Notes: generated from the sequence alone by a model not told the origin. DNA of 64,000 bases from Phycisphaerales bacterium (GCA_035627955.1 DASPKU010000021.1:186001-250000); one strand, 5' to 3'. Positions 18,925 to 29,029 are shown, numbered from the stretch's first letter. Numbers and translations: made by a program.

Positions 18925-20232
18925 GTGCCCGGGGATTCTGACCATCTCAGGCCGCTGGACCTGCCGCTCGCGCCGGAGGCGGTGCTGACCCGCTGGCCCG
19001 AGCGGGAGCCGCTGGCGGTGCTGTGGTCGGGGGGAAGCGCGGGGCCACACGCCCGGTGGACGGTGCTGGCCCGCCCGAGCCGGAGCGAGACGGCGACACC
19101 CGGCACTGCGGCGGAGGCTAAGTCGTTCCTTGACAGGTGGTTGTGTCCTTCCTCGGGTGCCATGACGACGTCTTCGTCGCTATGGAAGGGCATCCCCGAT
19201 GCAGAGGTCCCCAAGTTCCGCGGGGGGGTCATCGTGGCGCTCTCGTACGACCTTGGGCGGGTGCTGGAACCGGCCGTGGGGGCTTCGCGGCACAGGGGCG
19301 CACCGACCTGCTTCGCGTGCGAGTGCGCCGATGCGGTCATCTTTGATCACGCGAGGGGCCGCTGGTGGGCGCTGGGGGAGCCGCCGGCGCTCGCGAAGGG
19401 ACCCGTGGGTGAGTTCATGATCAACGGGAACCCAGAGCTCCGCGTGACCGCGGCGGCGTACGCGGCAGGGGTGGACCGCGTGCTGGAGTACATCCGTGCC
19501 GGGGACGTGTACCAGGTGAACCTGGCGCACCGCACTTCGGCGCGGTTCAGTGGTTCGGGGCGCGCGTTCTTTGTGGCGCTGGTGAAGGAAGCGCGGCCGT
19601 GGTACGGGGCGTACGTGGAGACGGGCGAGGGGGCGGTGGCGTCGGCCTCGCCCGAGTTGTTCCTGTCGTACGACCCCGCAACGCGACGGCTGACCACGCG
19701 CCCGATGAAGGGGACTCGCCCGGCCACGCGCGCTGGCGAGCTGGAGACCAGCGAGAAGGACCGGGCCGAGCTCAACATGATCACCGACCTGATGCGCAAC
19801 GACATCGGGAGGGTGAGCGAGCTGGGGTCGGTGACGGTCGAGTCCGCGCGGAACTTCGAGCGGCACAACACGCTGGTGCAGACCACCTCGACAGTGTCGG
19901 GCACGCTGCGGCCCGGGCTGACCATCGCCGACGCCCTCGCGGCCACGTTCCCCGGCGGCTCGGTGACGGGGTGCCCCAAGATCCGTGCGATGCAAATCAT
20001 CGACGAGCTGGAGGACTCGCCCCGCGGGTTCTACTGCGGATCCATCGGGTACGTCTCCCGCAGCGGGCACGCGGCCTTCAACATCGCCATCCGCACGGCG
20101 GTGATCCGCGGCGGCGAGCTGACGTACCACGCGGGCGCGGGCATCGTCATCGACAGCGACCCCGCGGCGGAGTGGCAGGAGACGCTTGATAAGGCGGGCA
20201 TCCTGAGGCGTGTGGCGCACGGACACGCCTGA
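18925..20232 (+). CDS. pabB: aminodeoxychorismate synthase component I (PabB)
   Basis: A 435-residue chorismate-binding enzyme that aminates chorismate to aminodeoxychorismate in p-aminobenzoate and folate synthesis. The C-terminal 260 residues contain the family motifs AGDVYQVNLAHRTSARFSG, TTRPMKGTRPATRAG, TSEKDRAELNMITDLMRND and FPGGSVTGCPKIRAMQIIDEL. Resemblance to TrpE is expected, but the motif spacing and lack of a trp operon favour PabB. The start is a GTG at 18925, with only weak ribosome-binding signal. A Nudix hydrolase follows 39 bases downstream on the same strand. Confidence 0.88.
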   Translation: MPGDSDHLRPLDLPLAPEAVLTRWPEREPLAVLWSGGSAGPHARWTVLARPSRSETATPGTAAEAKSFLDRWLCPSSGAMTTSSSLWKGIPDAEVPKFRGGVIVALSYDLGRVLEPAVGASRHRGAPTCFACECADAVIFDHARGRWWALGEPPALAKGPVGEFMINGNPELRVTAAAYAAGVDRVLEYIRAGDVYQVNLAHRTSARFSGSGRAFFVALVKEARPWYGAYVETGEGAVASASPELFLSYDPATRRLTTRPMKGTRPATRAGELETSEKDRAELNMITDLMRNDIGRVSELGSVTVESARNFERHNTLVQTTSTVSGTLRPGLTIADALAATFPGGSVTGCPKIRAMQIIDELEDSPRGFYCGSIGYVSRSGHAAFNIAIRTAVIRGGELTYHAGAGIVIDSDPAAEWQETLDKAGILRRVAHGHA

Positions 20233-20271
20233 CGACGCCCAGTCCCCCTTGTCGGTTGTTAGGCTGTGCGC

Positions 20272-20727
20272 ATGCTCGTCCAATCCGACCTTGTGGACGT
20301 CTACGTCTTCCGGCGCGAGCCTTGCGTCCAGTTTCTCCAGCTGCTGCGGACGGAGGCGCCGATGGAAGCGACGTGGCACCCGGTGATGGGCCACGTGCGC
20401 GAGGGCGAAACCGCGCTGGAGGCGGCGCTGCGCGAGCTGAGCGAAGAAACGGGCCTGACCCGCGCCGAGATGCTGGGGTTCTGGGCGCTTCAGGAGGTCA
20501 GTCCCTACTTCATCCCGCCAAACACAGTGAAGGTCAGCGGGCGATTCGCGGCCGAGGTAGGGCGGCTCTGGCAGCCCACGCTCAACGCTGAGCACCATGA
20601 GCACCGCTGGCGCAACTACAGCGAAGTCGACCGGGCCTTCCTCTGGCCGGGCCAGCGGGCGGCCTGTCGTGAGGTGAAGACCGTCATCGTCGCGGGTCAC
20701 GAGGCCGCGAAGTGGCAGCTGGTGTAG
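20272..20727 (+). CDS. Nudix hydrolase, possible dihydroneopterin triphosphate pyrophosphatase
   Basis: A 151-residue protein with a complete Nudix box at about residues 39-61 (G-x5-E-x7-RELSEETGL), which binds Mg and cleaves X-linked nucleoside diphosphates. ATG 20272 is preferred to the GTG two codons earlier. Its size and position directly after pabB fit NudB (FolQ), which removes pyrophosphate from dihydroneopterin triphosphate in folate synthesis; this assignment rests on context, since Nudix substrates cannot be read from the box alone. Confidence 0.85.
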   Translation: MLVQSDLVDVYVFRREPCVQFLQLLRTEAPMEATWHPVMGHVREGETALEAALRELSEETGLTRAEMLGFWALQEVSPYFIPPNTVKVSGRFAAEVGRLWQPTLNAEHHEHRWRNYSEVDRAFLWPGQRAACREVKTVIVAGHEAAKWQLV

Positions 20728-20736
20728 AGTGCGGGC

Positions 20737-21465
20737 ATGGCGAAGTCAGGCGTCATTCTGTCGGTGCTGCTGTGGGTTGCGGTGGTGGGGGCGATCATCT
20801 TCATCTCCTCCCTGAAGCTGCAGCGCAACGAGCGGAAGCTGTGGACGGCGGGCGTGGTCATGGCCGGGTTCGTGACGCAGCTGGGGATGGCCGCCTGGTA
20901 CGACAGCCAGCGCCGCAAGGCGCTCAACGAGGCGCTCACGCAACGCGGCTTCGTGCCGAACACCGCCGATGAGTCGCCCGCGCAGGCGCTGCACTACCTG
21001 TCCCAGAGCGAGCACCACTCCTTCAAGGCCGTGCTATCCGCCCTGGGCACGATCGGGGACCGCCCGGCGCACTTCGCGGAGTACCAGTACACCATCGGCC
21101 GCGGCAAGGGGTCGCAGACGTTCAAGATGGCCGAGTTCGCGGTGGATGTGAGCCCAGCGGCCATGCCGCTGCGGCTGCTGCGGCGTCGCGGCGTGTTCAA
21201 GAAGGCCGCGAACCTGGCGACGATGTACGAGCGGATCAACAAGGAGTGGCAGGCCGCCGATGGGCGTGAGGGGGAAGCGAGCATGAAGCTCTCGCTGCCG
21301 TACTACGAGAGCATGCTGGGGGAGGCGCAGCCCACGGACGAGCAGTGGTGCGTGTCGGACGGGTGGGCGTCGCTCACCATCCGCCGGACCGTGCGGGCCG
21401 AGGACCTCGACGCGGTCTACGGGCGCGTCATGATGTTCGCGAAGATCTACGCGCCCGAGGCCTGA
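20737..21465 (+). CDS. membrane-anchored protein of unknown function
   Basis: I do not recognise this 242-residue protein. It has two N-terminal membrane helices (about 5-25 and 36-55) and then a soluble domain of about 180 residues with no known motif. It begins nine bases after the Nudix gene stop and may share its transcript. Its last 19 bases overlap the 3' end of the convergent Fur-family gene, so the two transcripts must be antisense at their ends. Confidence 0.75.
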   Translation: MAKSGVILSVLLWVAVVGAIIFISSLKLQRNERKLWTAGVVMAGFVTQLGMAAWYDSQRRKALNEALTQRGFVPNTADESPAQALHYLSQSEHHSFKAVLSALGTIGDRPAHFAEYQYTIGRGKGSQTFKMAEFAVDVSPAAMPLRLLRRRGVFKKAANLATMYERINKEWQAADGREGEASMKLSLPYYESMLGEAQPTDEQWCVSDGWASLTIRRTVRAEDLDAVYGRVMMFAKIYAPEA

Positions 21466-21935
21466 CCGTCGGGCTTGACGGCGAAGATGGTCAGGCGGTG
21501 GCCCTTGGGGTCAAGGCCGCGCTCCCGGCAGATGCGGTCGCGCAGGGCTGCGAGCTCGGGCACGTCGATCTCGATGGTCTGCCCGGTGTCCATGCGGATG
21601 ATGGAGTCGTTGGCCCGCTTGCCGTAGATGACCTGATAGTGCGTCTGCTCCTCATCGAAGAGGGCCCGCTGGATGATGCCCGCCTCCTGCAGCAGCTTGA
21701 TGGTGCGGTAGACGGTGGCCTTGCTGACGCGGAAGCCCGACTTGCGGACCGTCTCGAGCACGCGGTCGGCCTCGAACAGGCCGTCAAACGACAGAACGGT
21801 GTCGAGCACCTGCGCCCGCTCGGGGGTGTACTTGAGGCCCTCGGCCTTGAGCTTCTTGCGGAAGACCGAGCAGAGGGGCTCGAAGACCTCCAAGGGCGCC
21901 TCGATCGCGTGCCCGGGCTGTGAAGAGGCCGACAT
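21447..21935 (-). CDS. Fur-family transcriptional regulator lacking the canonical metal ligands
   Basis: The protein has 162 residues. The winged helix is clear (GLKYTPERAQVLDTVLSFDGLFEADRVLETVR, VSKATVYRTIKLLQEAGII). The C-terminal dimerisation half keeps IEIDVPELAALRDRICRERGLDPKGHRLTIFA, matching Fur. However, the HHDH metal cluster reads RANDSII and both CxxC zinc pairs are absent. It may therefore be metal-independent, or use other ligands such as the remaining H and E residues around FDEEQTHYQ. Target genes are unknown. It is convergent with the membrane protein gene at 20737 and divergent from the glycosyltransferase gene. Confidence 0.85.
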   Translation of the reverse strand: MSASSQPGHAIEAPLEVFEPLCSVFRKKLKAEGLKYTPERAQVLDTVLSFDGLFEADRVLETVRKSGFRVSKATVYRTIKLLQEAGIIQRALFDEEQTHYQVIYGKRANDSIIRMDTGQTIEIDVPELAALRDRICRERGLDPKGHRLTIFAVKPDGQASGA

Positions 21936-21980
21936 CGTCGTATCCTACGCACCCGTCGTACCTGCACCCGTGAGGCCTAC

Positions 21981-24170
21981 TTGCGAACGAGTCTGGTGAA
22001 CCCTGCGAATCCCGGGGATTCCACGCCTGCGGGCCAGCGGACGCGCCGTGCGCTGGTGGTCTTCGCGATGGTCGTGCTGCTGGCGAGCGCGTGCGTGCTG
22101 TGCATCCCGGGGAGCGGGCTGGGGGCGTACGCGCCGCTGGTGCTGCTGGAGCGGCTGGTGTACTCGCTGGTGCCGGCGGTGGCGTACCTCGCGGCGGGCG
22201 TGGGCTTCGGTCGGCTGCTGCGGCCGCTGTGGCGCGGCGCGACGGACGAGTTCGCGTTGCAGGTAGGCGTCGGCCTTGGGCTGATGCTGACGCTGTCGCA
22301 CCTCATGGGCTGGGCGGGGCTGCTGTCGGGGCAGGTTGGCCGTTGGGCCGGGCTCGGCACCATCCTGATCGGCGCGGCCTTAGCGCTGCAGCAGACGCAC
22401 CGCTCGCTCCGCGGCGGCGGGTGGGAGCCGCGGGTCTCACCCCTGGGTCTGCTGAGCGCGATCGGGATCGCGGTGCTGCTGGTCGCGGCGTGCGCGCCGC
22501 CGGGCATCCACTGGGCCAGCGAGTTCGGCGGGTACGACGTGCTGGAATACCACCTGCAGCTGCCGCAGGAGTGGCTGTTTGGCGGGCGACTGCGGCCCTT
22601 TGAGCACAACGTGTACTCTTTCCTGCCGAGCTATATGGAGGCCGCGTACCTCCACCTGGGTGCGGCGACGTCGGGTGGGCGGCAGTCGATCGGGCAGCTG
22701 CCGGTGCTGGTGGAGGGCGAGGGCTACCGGCTCATCGCCTGCCAGCTGCTGCACGCCGGGTTCGCGTTGGTCGCGGCGTGGTTGACGGCGCGCCTGTCGC
22801 GCCGGCTCGCGGGGGCGGCGGCGGGGCCGGTCGCGTTCGGGTTGGCGATCCTGACGCCATGGACGGTGGTGACGGGGAGCATGGCGTACAACGAGATGAC
22901 GATGCTCGCGATGCTCGCCGCGGGGCTGCTCGCGGCCTGTGAGACGGGGCTGCCGGCGTGGCGCCGCGGCGTCATGTGCGGGCTGCTGGTGGGTGTGGCG
23001 GCGTCGGTGAAGCCGACGGGGCTGCTGTTCGTGGGTGTGCCGGTGGGAGTGATGCTGCTGGCGCTGGCCCGGGTGCGGGAATGGCCGGCGATGATCGGCG
23101 CAGGATGCGTCGTGGGGCTGGCGGTGCTGGGGCCATGGCTTGCTCGCAACGCGATCGCGTGCGGGAACCCGGTGTTCCCTTTCGCGGCGTCGCTGTTCCC
23201 CAACGAGCTCGGCGGCACAGGGCACTGGACCGGGGAGCAGGTCGCGCGGTACATGGCGGCGCACCGGTTTGATGGTTCGCTCTTGGAGCGTGTGCGGCTG
23301 CTGGTGGCGCCTGACCCTGGGGCGGCCGCGGGCGCGCCCAATGCGCACCGGGGGATGATGCACGGGCAGTGGGGGTTCCTGTTTCCCTTCGCGCTGCTGG
23401 GGGCGGGGCTGCTGCTGAAGCGGCCGCGCCCCGTGTGGCGCGAACTGCTGCCGTTCCCGCTCGCGCTGCTGGGCGCGGGCTTGGTGCTGCAGGTCGTGCT
23501 GTGGCTGTTCACGACGCACCTGCAGTCACGGTTCCTGCTGCCGCTGCTGGTGCCCGCAGCGGTCCTCGCGGCGGCGGGGCTGACGACCATCACTTCGCAC
23601 CCGCGGGCGCGGCTCCTGATCAGCGCGGTGCCGCTGGTCATCCAACTCGTGTTCACGGTGAACACCTTCCTCGCCGAGCGCGGCGGGCAGCCGAATGTGG
23701 GGCTCGCCAACGGCGTGGGGGTGCGTACCGGCGAGTTCTTTGACGGGCTGCCGTCCCAGGAGGTGGCCGGCGTGCTGGAACGCTGCCCGCCGGAGCTCTT
23801 CGTCAACCTCGCCCTGAAGCCGGGGACCCGCGTGTACCTGCTGGGCGATGCGACCCCCTTGTACTTCACGAGACCCGTCATCTACCAGACCACGTACGAC
23901 ACCTCGCCGCTGTCGGGCGTGGAGGTCAGCGAGTGGAACCGCGTGTTCCGCTCACTCGGCGTTGATGTGGTGCTGGTGAACCTCTCCGAGATCGCGCGGC
24001 TGGAAAAGTCGGGCTGGAACCCGCCGGGGGTGACGGCCGCGCGGGTCACGCAATGGATGCAGGAGCACTCGATGCCGCTGCTGCCGCCGCAGCGGTGGGA
24101 GAGCAGCGGGATGTACCTCGTCGCGCCGGCGGATGCGGCGCCCGGTAGCGGCGGGGGGCCCAGGCCATGA
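21981..24170 (+). CDS. polytopic membrane protein, probable GT-C-type glycosyltransferase
   Basis: About 729 residues with roughly twelve to thirteen predicted membrane helices and a C-terminal soluble part of about 150 residues. The first large loop contains HWASEFGGYDVLEYHLQLPQEWL; an acidic residue pair in the first extracytoplasmic loop is typical of GT-C enzymes (PMT/ArnT-like) that use polyprenyl-linked sugars. The start is a TTG at 21981 with GAGG six bases before. The stop overlaps the next gene by four bases (ATGA), so the two are translationally coupled. Substrate is unknown; a surface glycan or protein glycosylation role is inferred. Confidence 0.75.
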   Translation: MRTSLVNPANPGDSTPAGQRTRRALVVFAMVVLLASACVLCIPGSGLGAYAPLVLLERLVYSLVPAVAYLAAGVGFGRLLRPLWRGATDEFALQVGVGLGLMLTLSHLMGWAGLLSGQVGRWAGLGTILIGAALALQQTHRSLRGGGWEPRVSPLGLLSAIGIAVLLVAACAPPGIHWASEFGGYDVLEYHLQLPQEWLFGGRLRPFEHNVYSFLPSYMEAAYLHLGAATSGGRQSIGQLPVLVEGEGYRLIACQLLHAGFALVAAWLTARLSRRLAGAAAGPVAFGLAILTPWTVVTGSMAYNEMTMLAMLAAGLLAACETGLPAWRRGVMCGLLVGVAASVKPTGLLFVGVPVGVMLLALARVREWPAMIGAGCVVGLAVLGPWLARNAIACGNPVFPFAASLFPNELGGTGHWTGEQVARYMAAHRFDGSLLERVRLLVAPDPGAAAGAPNAHRGMMHGQWGFLFPFALLGAGLLLKRPRPVWRELLPFPLALLGAGLVLQVVLWLFTTHLQSRFLLPLLVPAAVLAAAGLTTITSHPRARLLISAVPLVIQLVFTVNTFLAERGGQPNVGLANGVGVRTGEFFDGLPSQEVAGVLERCPPELFVNLALKPGTRVYLLGDATPLYFTRPVIYQTTYDTSPLSGVEVSEWNRVFRSLGVDVVLVNLSEIARLEKSGWNPPGVTAARVTQWMQEHSMPLLPPQRWESSGMYLVAPADAAPGSGGGPRP

Positions 24171-25234
24171 CGGCTCCTCAGCCGCCGCGCCGCGGCACGC
24201 GCCTGCTGGTGCAGGTGCTGCTGTTCTGCATCGGGCTCGCCCTGTTGGCGTGGTGCATCCGCACGGCCCTCAAGCCCGAGAACGCCGAGCACATCGAGCG
24301 GCTGCGGAACGCGCCCGCGGACCTGCTCGTGTCGATCATCGCGCTCTCCCTGACCACGCTGTTCCTCAATGCGGTGACGTTCTGGACGGCCATCTACCCC
24401 GTGAAGCGGGTGCCGTTCTGGGACATCCAGGCGACCAACGCGGGCGCGGCCCTGAGCAACTACGCGCCGGCGAAGCTGGGGGCGCTGCTGCGGTTTATCG
24501 TGCACAACCGCCGCAACCACGTCCCCATCTTCACCATCGGGGCGTGGATCGGGGCGGTGTCGGTCACGATGATGTGCGCGCTGATCCCGGTGGTCGCGGC
24601 GGGGATGTGGCGGAAGGCCTTCGACGCGTGGTTCCTGCTGGCGCTCTTCGGAGGGTTGGCGTTCACGTACACCACCACGCTGCTGCTGGCCCGGGCGTTC
24701 GCGGGGGAGCGCGGGCTCGTGCGCCTGCGGGCGATCTCCGCGCGCTTCCGCTCCAAGCTCCTCACGCGGTTCATGCACTCGCGGGCATTCCAGAACCTGC
24801 ACGCGGGGATGACGATGCTGGCGCACCCGTGGGCCTTCGGCGCGGGCGTGCTGCTGCGGGTGGCGGACCTGCTGGTGCAGGCGCTGCGGTTCATGGTCGC
24901 TGCACGGCTGCTGGGGCTTGAGCTCGGATTCGAGGGGGCGTTGATCGTGTCAGGGGCGTACTTCCTGGTCTCGGTGTTCAGCCCCGCGGGGAGCCTGGGC
25001 ATCCGCGAGTGGATCACCTCACAGCTCGCGCTGTTCGGGATCACGCAGGACACGATGACGGTGATGGCCCTGACGGTCACGCTGTCGGAGATGGCGGTGT
25101 ACGTGGTGTGCGGCTCGGCAGGGCTGCTGTACCTGCGACCGGACCGGTTCCTGGTGCGGGGCGACGCAGGGGCGCAGGCAAAGGAGCCGATCGCGCAAGC
25201 GATCGAGAGCGATCACGCGAGTGATCGCGCGTAA
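24167..25234 (+). CDS. flippase-like UPF0104 (AglD/MprF-like) membrane protein
   Basis: A 355-residue protein with about eight membrane helices and the family pattern ATNAGAALSNYAPAKLGALLRF and SPAGSLGIREWITSQLAL, found in lysylphosphatidylglycerol synthase transmembrane regions and AglD-like proteins. It overlaps the upstream glycosyltransferase gene by four bases. Together they probably handle a lipid-linked sugar, though the exact role is inferred. The last 18 residues (KEPIAQAIESDHASDRA region) are encoded inside a terminator-like inverted repeat, so the tail is probably not functionally selected. Confidence 0.8.
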   Translation: MTAPQPPRRGTRLLVQVLLFCIGLALLAWCIRTALKPENAEHIERLRNAPADLLVSIIALSLTTLFLNAVTFWTAIYPVKRVPFWDIQATNAGAALSNYAPAKLGALLRFIVHNRRNHVPIFTIGAWIGAVSVTMMCALIPVVAAGMWRKAFDAWFLLALFGGLAFTYTTTLLLARAFAGERGLVRLRAISARFRSKLLTRFMHSRAFQNLHAGMTMLAHPWAFGAGVLLRVADLLVQALRFMVAARLLGLELGFEGALIVSGAYFLVSVFSPAGSLGIREWITSQLALFGITQDTMTVMALTVTLSEMAVYVVCGSAGLLYLRPDRFLVRGDAGAQAKEPIAQAIESDHASDRA

Positions 25235-25296
25235 GCGCGGAGTTGGACCAACGGGGAATCGTGGATCAATCCGATCGCCTGCGCGATCGGCTCTTT
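25180..25296. terminator. large inverted repeat between convergent genes, bidirectional terminator candidate
   Basis: Arms 25180-25205 and 25271-25296 match in 24 of 26 positions (gagccgatcgcgca core). A smaller perfect 8-bp hairpin (gcgatcac/gtgatcgc, GCGA loop) lies at 25209-25228. The left arm is within the coding end of the gene at 24167-25234 and the right arm abuts the stop of the minus-strand gene ending at 25295. Confidence 0.7.
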
Positions 25297-26584
25297 AGCA
25301 CGTGCCGCCGCCCAGAACATGGAAGAATGCCTCGATGTCCTGGTCGGTGGCCGCGTCGCCGTCGCCGTTGAAGTCCGAGCCCGCGGGCCAGCAGGTGTCG
25401 CAGCAGTGCCCGCCGATACAGGCAAAGAACGCTTCGATGTCCTGGTCGGTGCCGAAGTCCCCGTCCCCGTTGAAGTCAGAAGTGCCGCAGTTGCCCCCAC
25501 CGGTCGCAATGCGGGCGAGGAAGCCGCGCACCTGGCCGTTGTGGATGCCGGTGCCCACGATGAACTGGCCGTCGGGGCTGATGGCCTTGGCCTCCCGCAG
25601 CTCCCAGCCAGTCATGTTGACGCCAAGGCCGGCGAGGTGTGTGCCGAGTTCGACCATGCCGGTACTCTCGGTCCAGATGAAGGCCGCGCGGGGGTAGGTG
25701 GTGGGGGTGCCGCCCTCGACGTAGCGGAGTGCGAAGCCAACGACCGTTTGGCCGTCATCGGTGACCCCCTGCGCGAGAGAGCGCCGCGTCTCGGGCGAAG
25801 GGCCGGGCACGGTGCCGAGGTTCGTTGCGACGGGGGGGCTCGCAGTGAGGTCGCTGAAGACCCAGCGCGTCGCCCGCCCAAGGCCGCCCGGGGGCGTGAT
25901 GTGCCCGACGATCGTCAGGCCGTCGCCGCTCACGGCGTACGACGCGCCGTTCAGCTCGAACGCGTGCGAGACGTTGTCGACCCAGCGCGTCGCGAAGGTC
26001 TGGAAGTTGATCAGCAGGCCGCCGGCGACCACCGTGCCGTCGGCGTTCACGGCCCGGGCCGTGCCGCCGGTGTCACCGCCGCCCAGCACCACCGTTCCGC
26101 CCGCGGGTGTCCAGATGTACGGCTTGGTGGGCGAGTTGAGCGAGTGGCCCACGATGGAGTTCCCGTCGCGGCTGATGCCCAGGGCAATCGACATGGTCGT
26201 CCCGGGCACCGTCGGCAGGCTCTCGATGCCCGCGGTGGTCCAGCGGTAGATGTTGGCCGGGCCCAGCCGCCCCGCGACCTTCGATCCGTCGCCGCTCACG
26301 GCGTAGCAGTACCCGCTGGGGTTCGGCTGCGTGCTGCTGCCCGGCAGAAGCTGGGAGCCGCCCGCAAGGGTCCAGATCATCGGGACAGGGTTGGAGACGA
26401 GCTCGGGGTTGGTGCCCGGGGCGCTGATGCCAACGACCATGCTGCCGTCGGCGCTCACGCCGAAGGCCGTGCTCTGGGTGTAGCCGGGCAGGACGGGGAT
26501 CTCGGTGATCGAGGATTGAGCGAAGGCCCCCGCGGCGAGCAGCAGCGCGGCGACAGCAACAGAAACGCGGGCAGCGGTCTTCAT
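25295..26584 (-). CDS. exported HAF-repeat-like protein with a C-terminal dockerin-like pair
   Basis: About 429 residues. The ATG at 26584 gives a signal peptide (MKTAARVSVAVAALLLAAGAFAQ) and follows GGGAG. The body has repeated units of the type AFGVSADGSMVVGIS, CYAVSGDGSKVAG and ARAVNADGTVVAGG, which match the extracellular HAF repeat and probably form a beta-propeller. The end has the same two Asp-rich units as the protein at 14030-15817 (DFNGDGDFGTDQDIEAFF and DFNGDGDAATDQDIEAFF), so both proteins probably share an anchoring or assembly partner. It is divergent from the toxin-antitoxin pair. Confidence 0.88.
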   Translation of the reverse strand: MKTAARVSVAVAALLLAAGAFAQSSITEIPVLPGYTQSTAFGVSADGSMVVGISAPGTNPELVSNPVPMIWTLAGGSQLLPGSSTQPNPSGYCYAVSGDGSKVAGRLGPANIYRWTTAGIESLPTVPGTTMSIALGISRDGNSIVGHSLNSPTKPYIWTPAGGTVVLGGGDTGGTARAVNADGTVVAGGLLINFQTFATRWVDNVSHAFELNGASYAVSGDGLTIVGHITPPGGLGRATRWVFSDLTASPPVATNLGTVPGPSPETRRSLAQGVTDDGQTVVGFALRYVEGGTPTTYPRAAFIWTESTGMVELGTHLAGLGVNMTGWELREAKAISPDGQFIVGTGIHNGQVRGFLARIATGGGNCGTSDFNGDGDFGTDQDIEAFFACIGGHCCDTCWPAGSDFNGDGDAATDQDIEAFFHVLGGGTC

Positions 26585-26747
26585 GGCTCTAGCTCCCAGG
26601 GGTTCCCCACGAGGGGCCGCGCCAGTGTCCCCGAAGCGGGCCGCTGCCGCAAGGGCAAATAGGAGCGCCGCAGGGAGCATTCTGAGTCCCAGAACGGGGC
26701 CCGAATGCGGAGCATGCAGCCGCAGGCGAGGGAGGGGGGCAGCTGCG

Positions 26748-26775
26748 TTGACACATTGTGCCACTCCCGTACCAT
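26748..26775 (+). promoter_or_regulatory. sigma-70-like promoter of the parDE pair, possibly leaderless
   Basis: A perfect TTGACA at 26748 is followed after 16 bases by TACCAT at 26770. The ATG of parD is only six bases further, so transcription would begin at or next to the start codon. The near-palindrome ccatgcatccatgg (26772-26785) overlaps this start and could be the autoregulatory operator. Confidence 0.55.
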
Positions 26776-26781
26776 GCATCC

Positions 26782-27084
26782 ATGGCCAAGCGAACGACGG
26801 CGAATGTATCCCTTACGCCCAAACTACAGGAGTTTGTCGACGGATTGGTTGCATCAGGGCGGTACCAGTCCACCAGTGAGGTCATTCGCGAAGCCTTGCG
26901 GCTCCTTGAGTATCGGGAGCGTCAATCGATTGCAAGCCTTGAAGACCTGAAGCGAGAGGTAGAGATCGGCCTTAAGGAGGCACGCGAAGGCAAACTCATC
27001 GATGGACCAACGGTTTTCCGCAAGGCGAGAGAGCGCATCCTGAAGCAGGCGAAAAAGCAGACCGGCCGCAGGCGGGCAGGATGA
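26782..27084 (+). CDS. parD: ParD-family antitoxin
   Basis: A 100-residue protein with an N-terminal ribbon-helix-helix DNA-binding segment (NVSLTPKLQEFVDGLVASGRYQSTSEVIREALRLLEYRE) and a C-terminal basic tail that would wrap the toxin. Such antitoxins neutralise ParE and repress their own operon. ATG 26782 gives the standard MAKRTTANVSLTP beginning; an earlier in-frame ATG at 26758 overlaps the promoter. It overlaps the toxin gene by four bases (ATGA). Confidence 0.92.
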   Translation: MAKRTTANVSLTPKLQEFVDGLVASGRYQSTSEVIREALRLLEYRERQSIASLEDLKREVEIGLKEAREGKLIDGPTVFRKARERILKQAKKQTGRRRAG

Positions 27085-27404
27085 AGCCGTTCATCCTGAC
27101 GCCCTCGGCAGAGCAGGACGTGTTTGGCATCGCTGACCACTTAGCGGCCCAGACGACAGACGCGGCCTTCATCGTTCTCACGAAAATGGAAGCGGCACTC
27201 TGGAGGCTGGGCGAGAACCCGCGCATCGGGCGTGAGCGACCTGACCTCTCGCCGAAGCGGGAACTGCGAAGTTGGCATGTGTTTGATTACCTGATTCTCT
27301 ATCACCCGACGACACCCATCGAGGTAGTCCGAATCGTTCATGGGGCGCAGGACCTGCCTACGTTGCTGGAGCTTCCAAAGCGTTCGGCGAAGAAGCGGTC
27401 CTGA
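27081..27404 (+). CDS. parE: ParE/RelE-superfamily toxin
   Basis: A 107-residue toxin of the ParE type, whose relatives poison DNA gyrase. Recognisable parts are LTPSAEQDVFGIADHLA at the N-terminus, GENPRIGRERPDLSPKRELRSWHVFDYLILYHP in the middle and VVRIVHGAQDLPTLL at the end. It follows parD with a four-base overlap. The ribBA start lies 16 bases downstream, so readthrough is possible. Confidence 0.92.
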   Translation: MKPFILTPSAEQDVFGIADHLAAQTTDAAFIVLTKMEAALWRLGENPRIGRERPDLSPKRELRSWHVFDYLILYHPTTPIEVVRIVHGAQDLPTLLELPKRSAKKRS

Positions 27405-27420
27405 TCACCAAGGCATCACC

Positions 27421-28629
<1,209 letters not shown>

Positions 28630-28646
28630 GCCTGGGAGAGAGCCGC

Positions 28647-28895
28647 TTAGCGGCGCTCGATCACCGTGGTGCTGCCGGGGCGGCGGTCGATGACCGTGGT
28701 TTCCGGGGTGTGATCGTGGATCACCGTGGGCCGGCGCTCGATCACCGTGGGCCGCTCGATCACGGTCGTGGGCCGTTCACGCTCGATGACGGTGGACCGC
28801 TCGGTGACCACGGGCCGCTCGACGACCGTGGTGCGGCGGCAACCAATCGGGGCGATGAACGCACCGGCGAGGATCAGCAGAAGAGTCGTTCTCAT
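28647..28895 (-). CDS. small repeat lipoprotein (TVIER repeats)
   Basis: An 82-residue protein. ATG 28895 follows GGAG by seven bases; a TTG two codons upstream is possible. The signal peptide ends in a lipobox (FIAPIGC), so it is probably lipid-anchored. The mature part is almost entirely repeats of the form TVIERRPTVIxR, alternating hydrophobic and charged residues, likely an extended beta strand. Function unknown. It is convergent with ribBA. Confidence 0.75.
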   Translation of the reverse strand: MRTTLLLILAGAFIAPIGCRRTTVVERPVVTERSTVIERERPTTVIERPTVIERRPTVIHDHTPETTVIDRRPGSTTVIERR

Positions 28896-29029
28896 GGTCA
28901 AACTCCATCCATGGAGCGGGCACCATTGCCCGCCGCAACTAAGCTGGCGTGCCCGTCTGGGGGCCCGGTGAGCGGTGGCTAAAGCCGGTCAGATGGTGCG
29001 GTTGCGTCACCCGGTGTACCGTTACGCCA

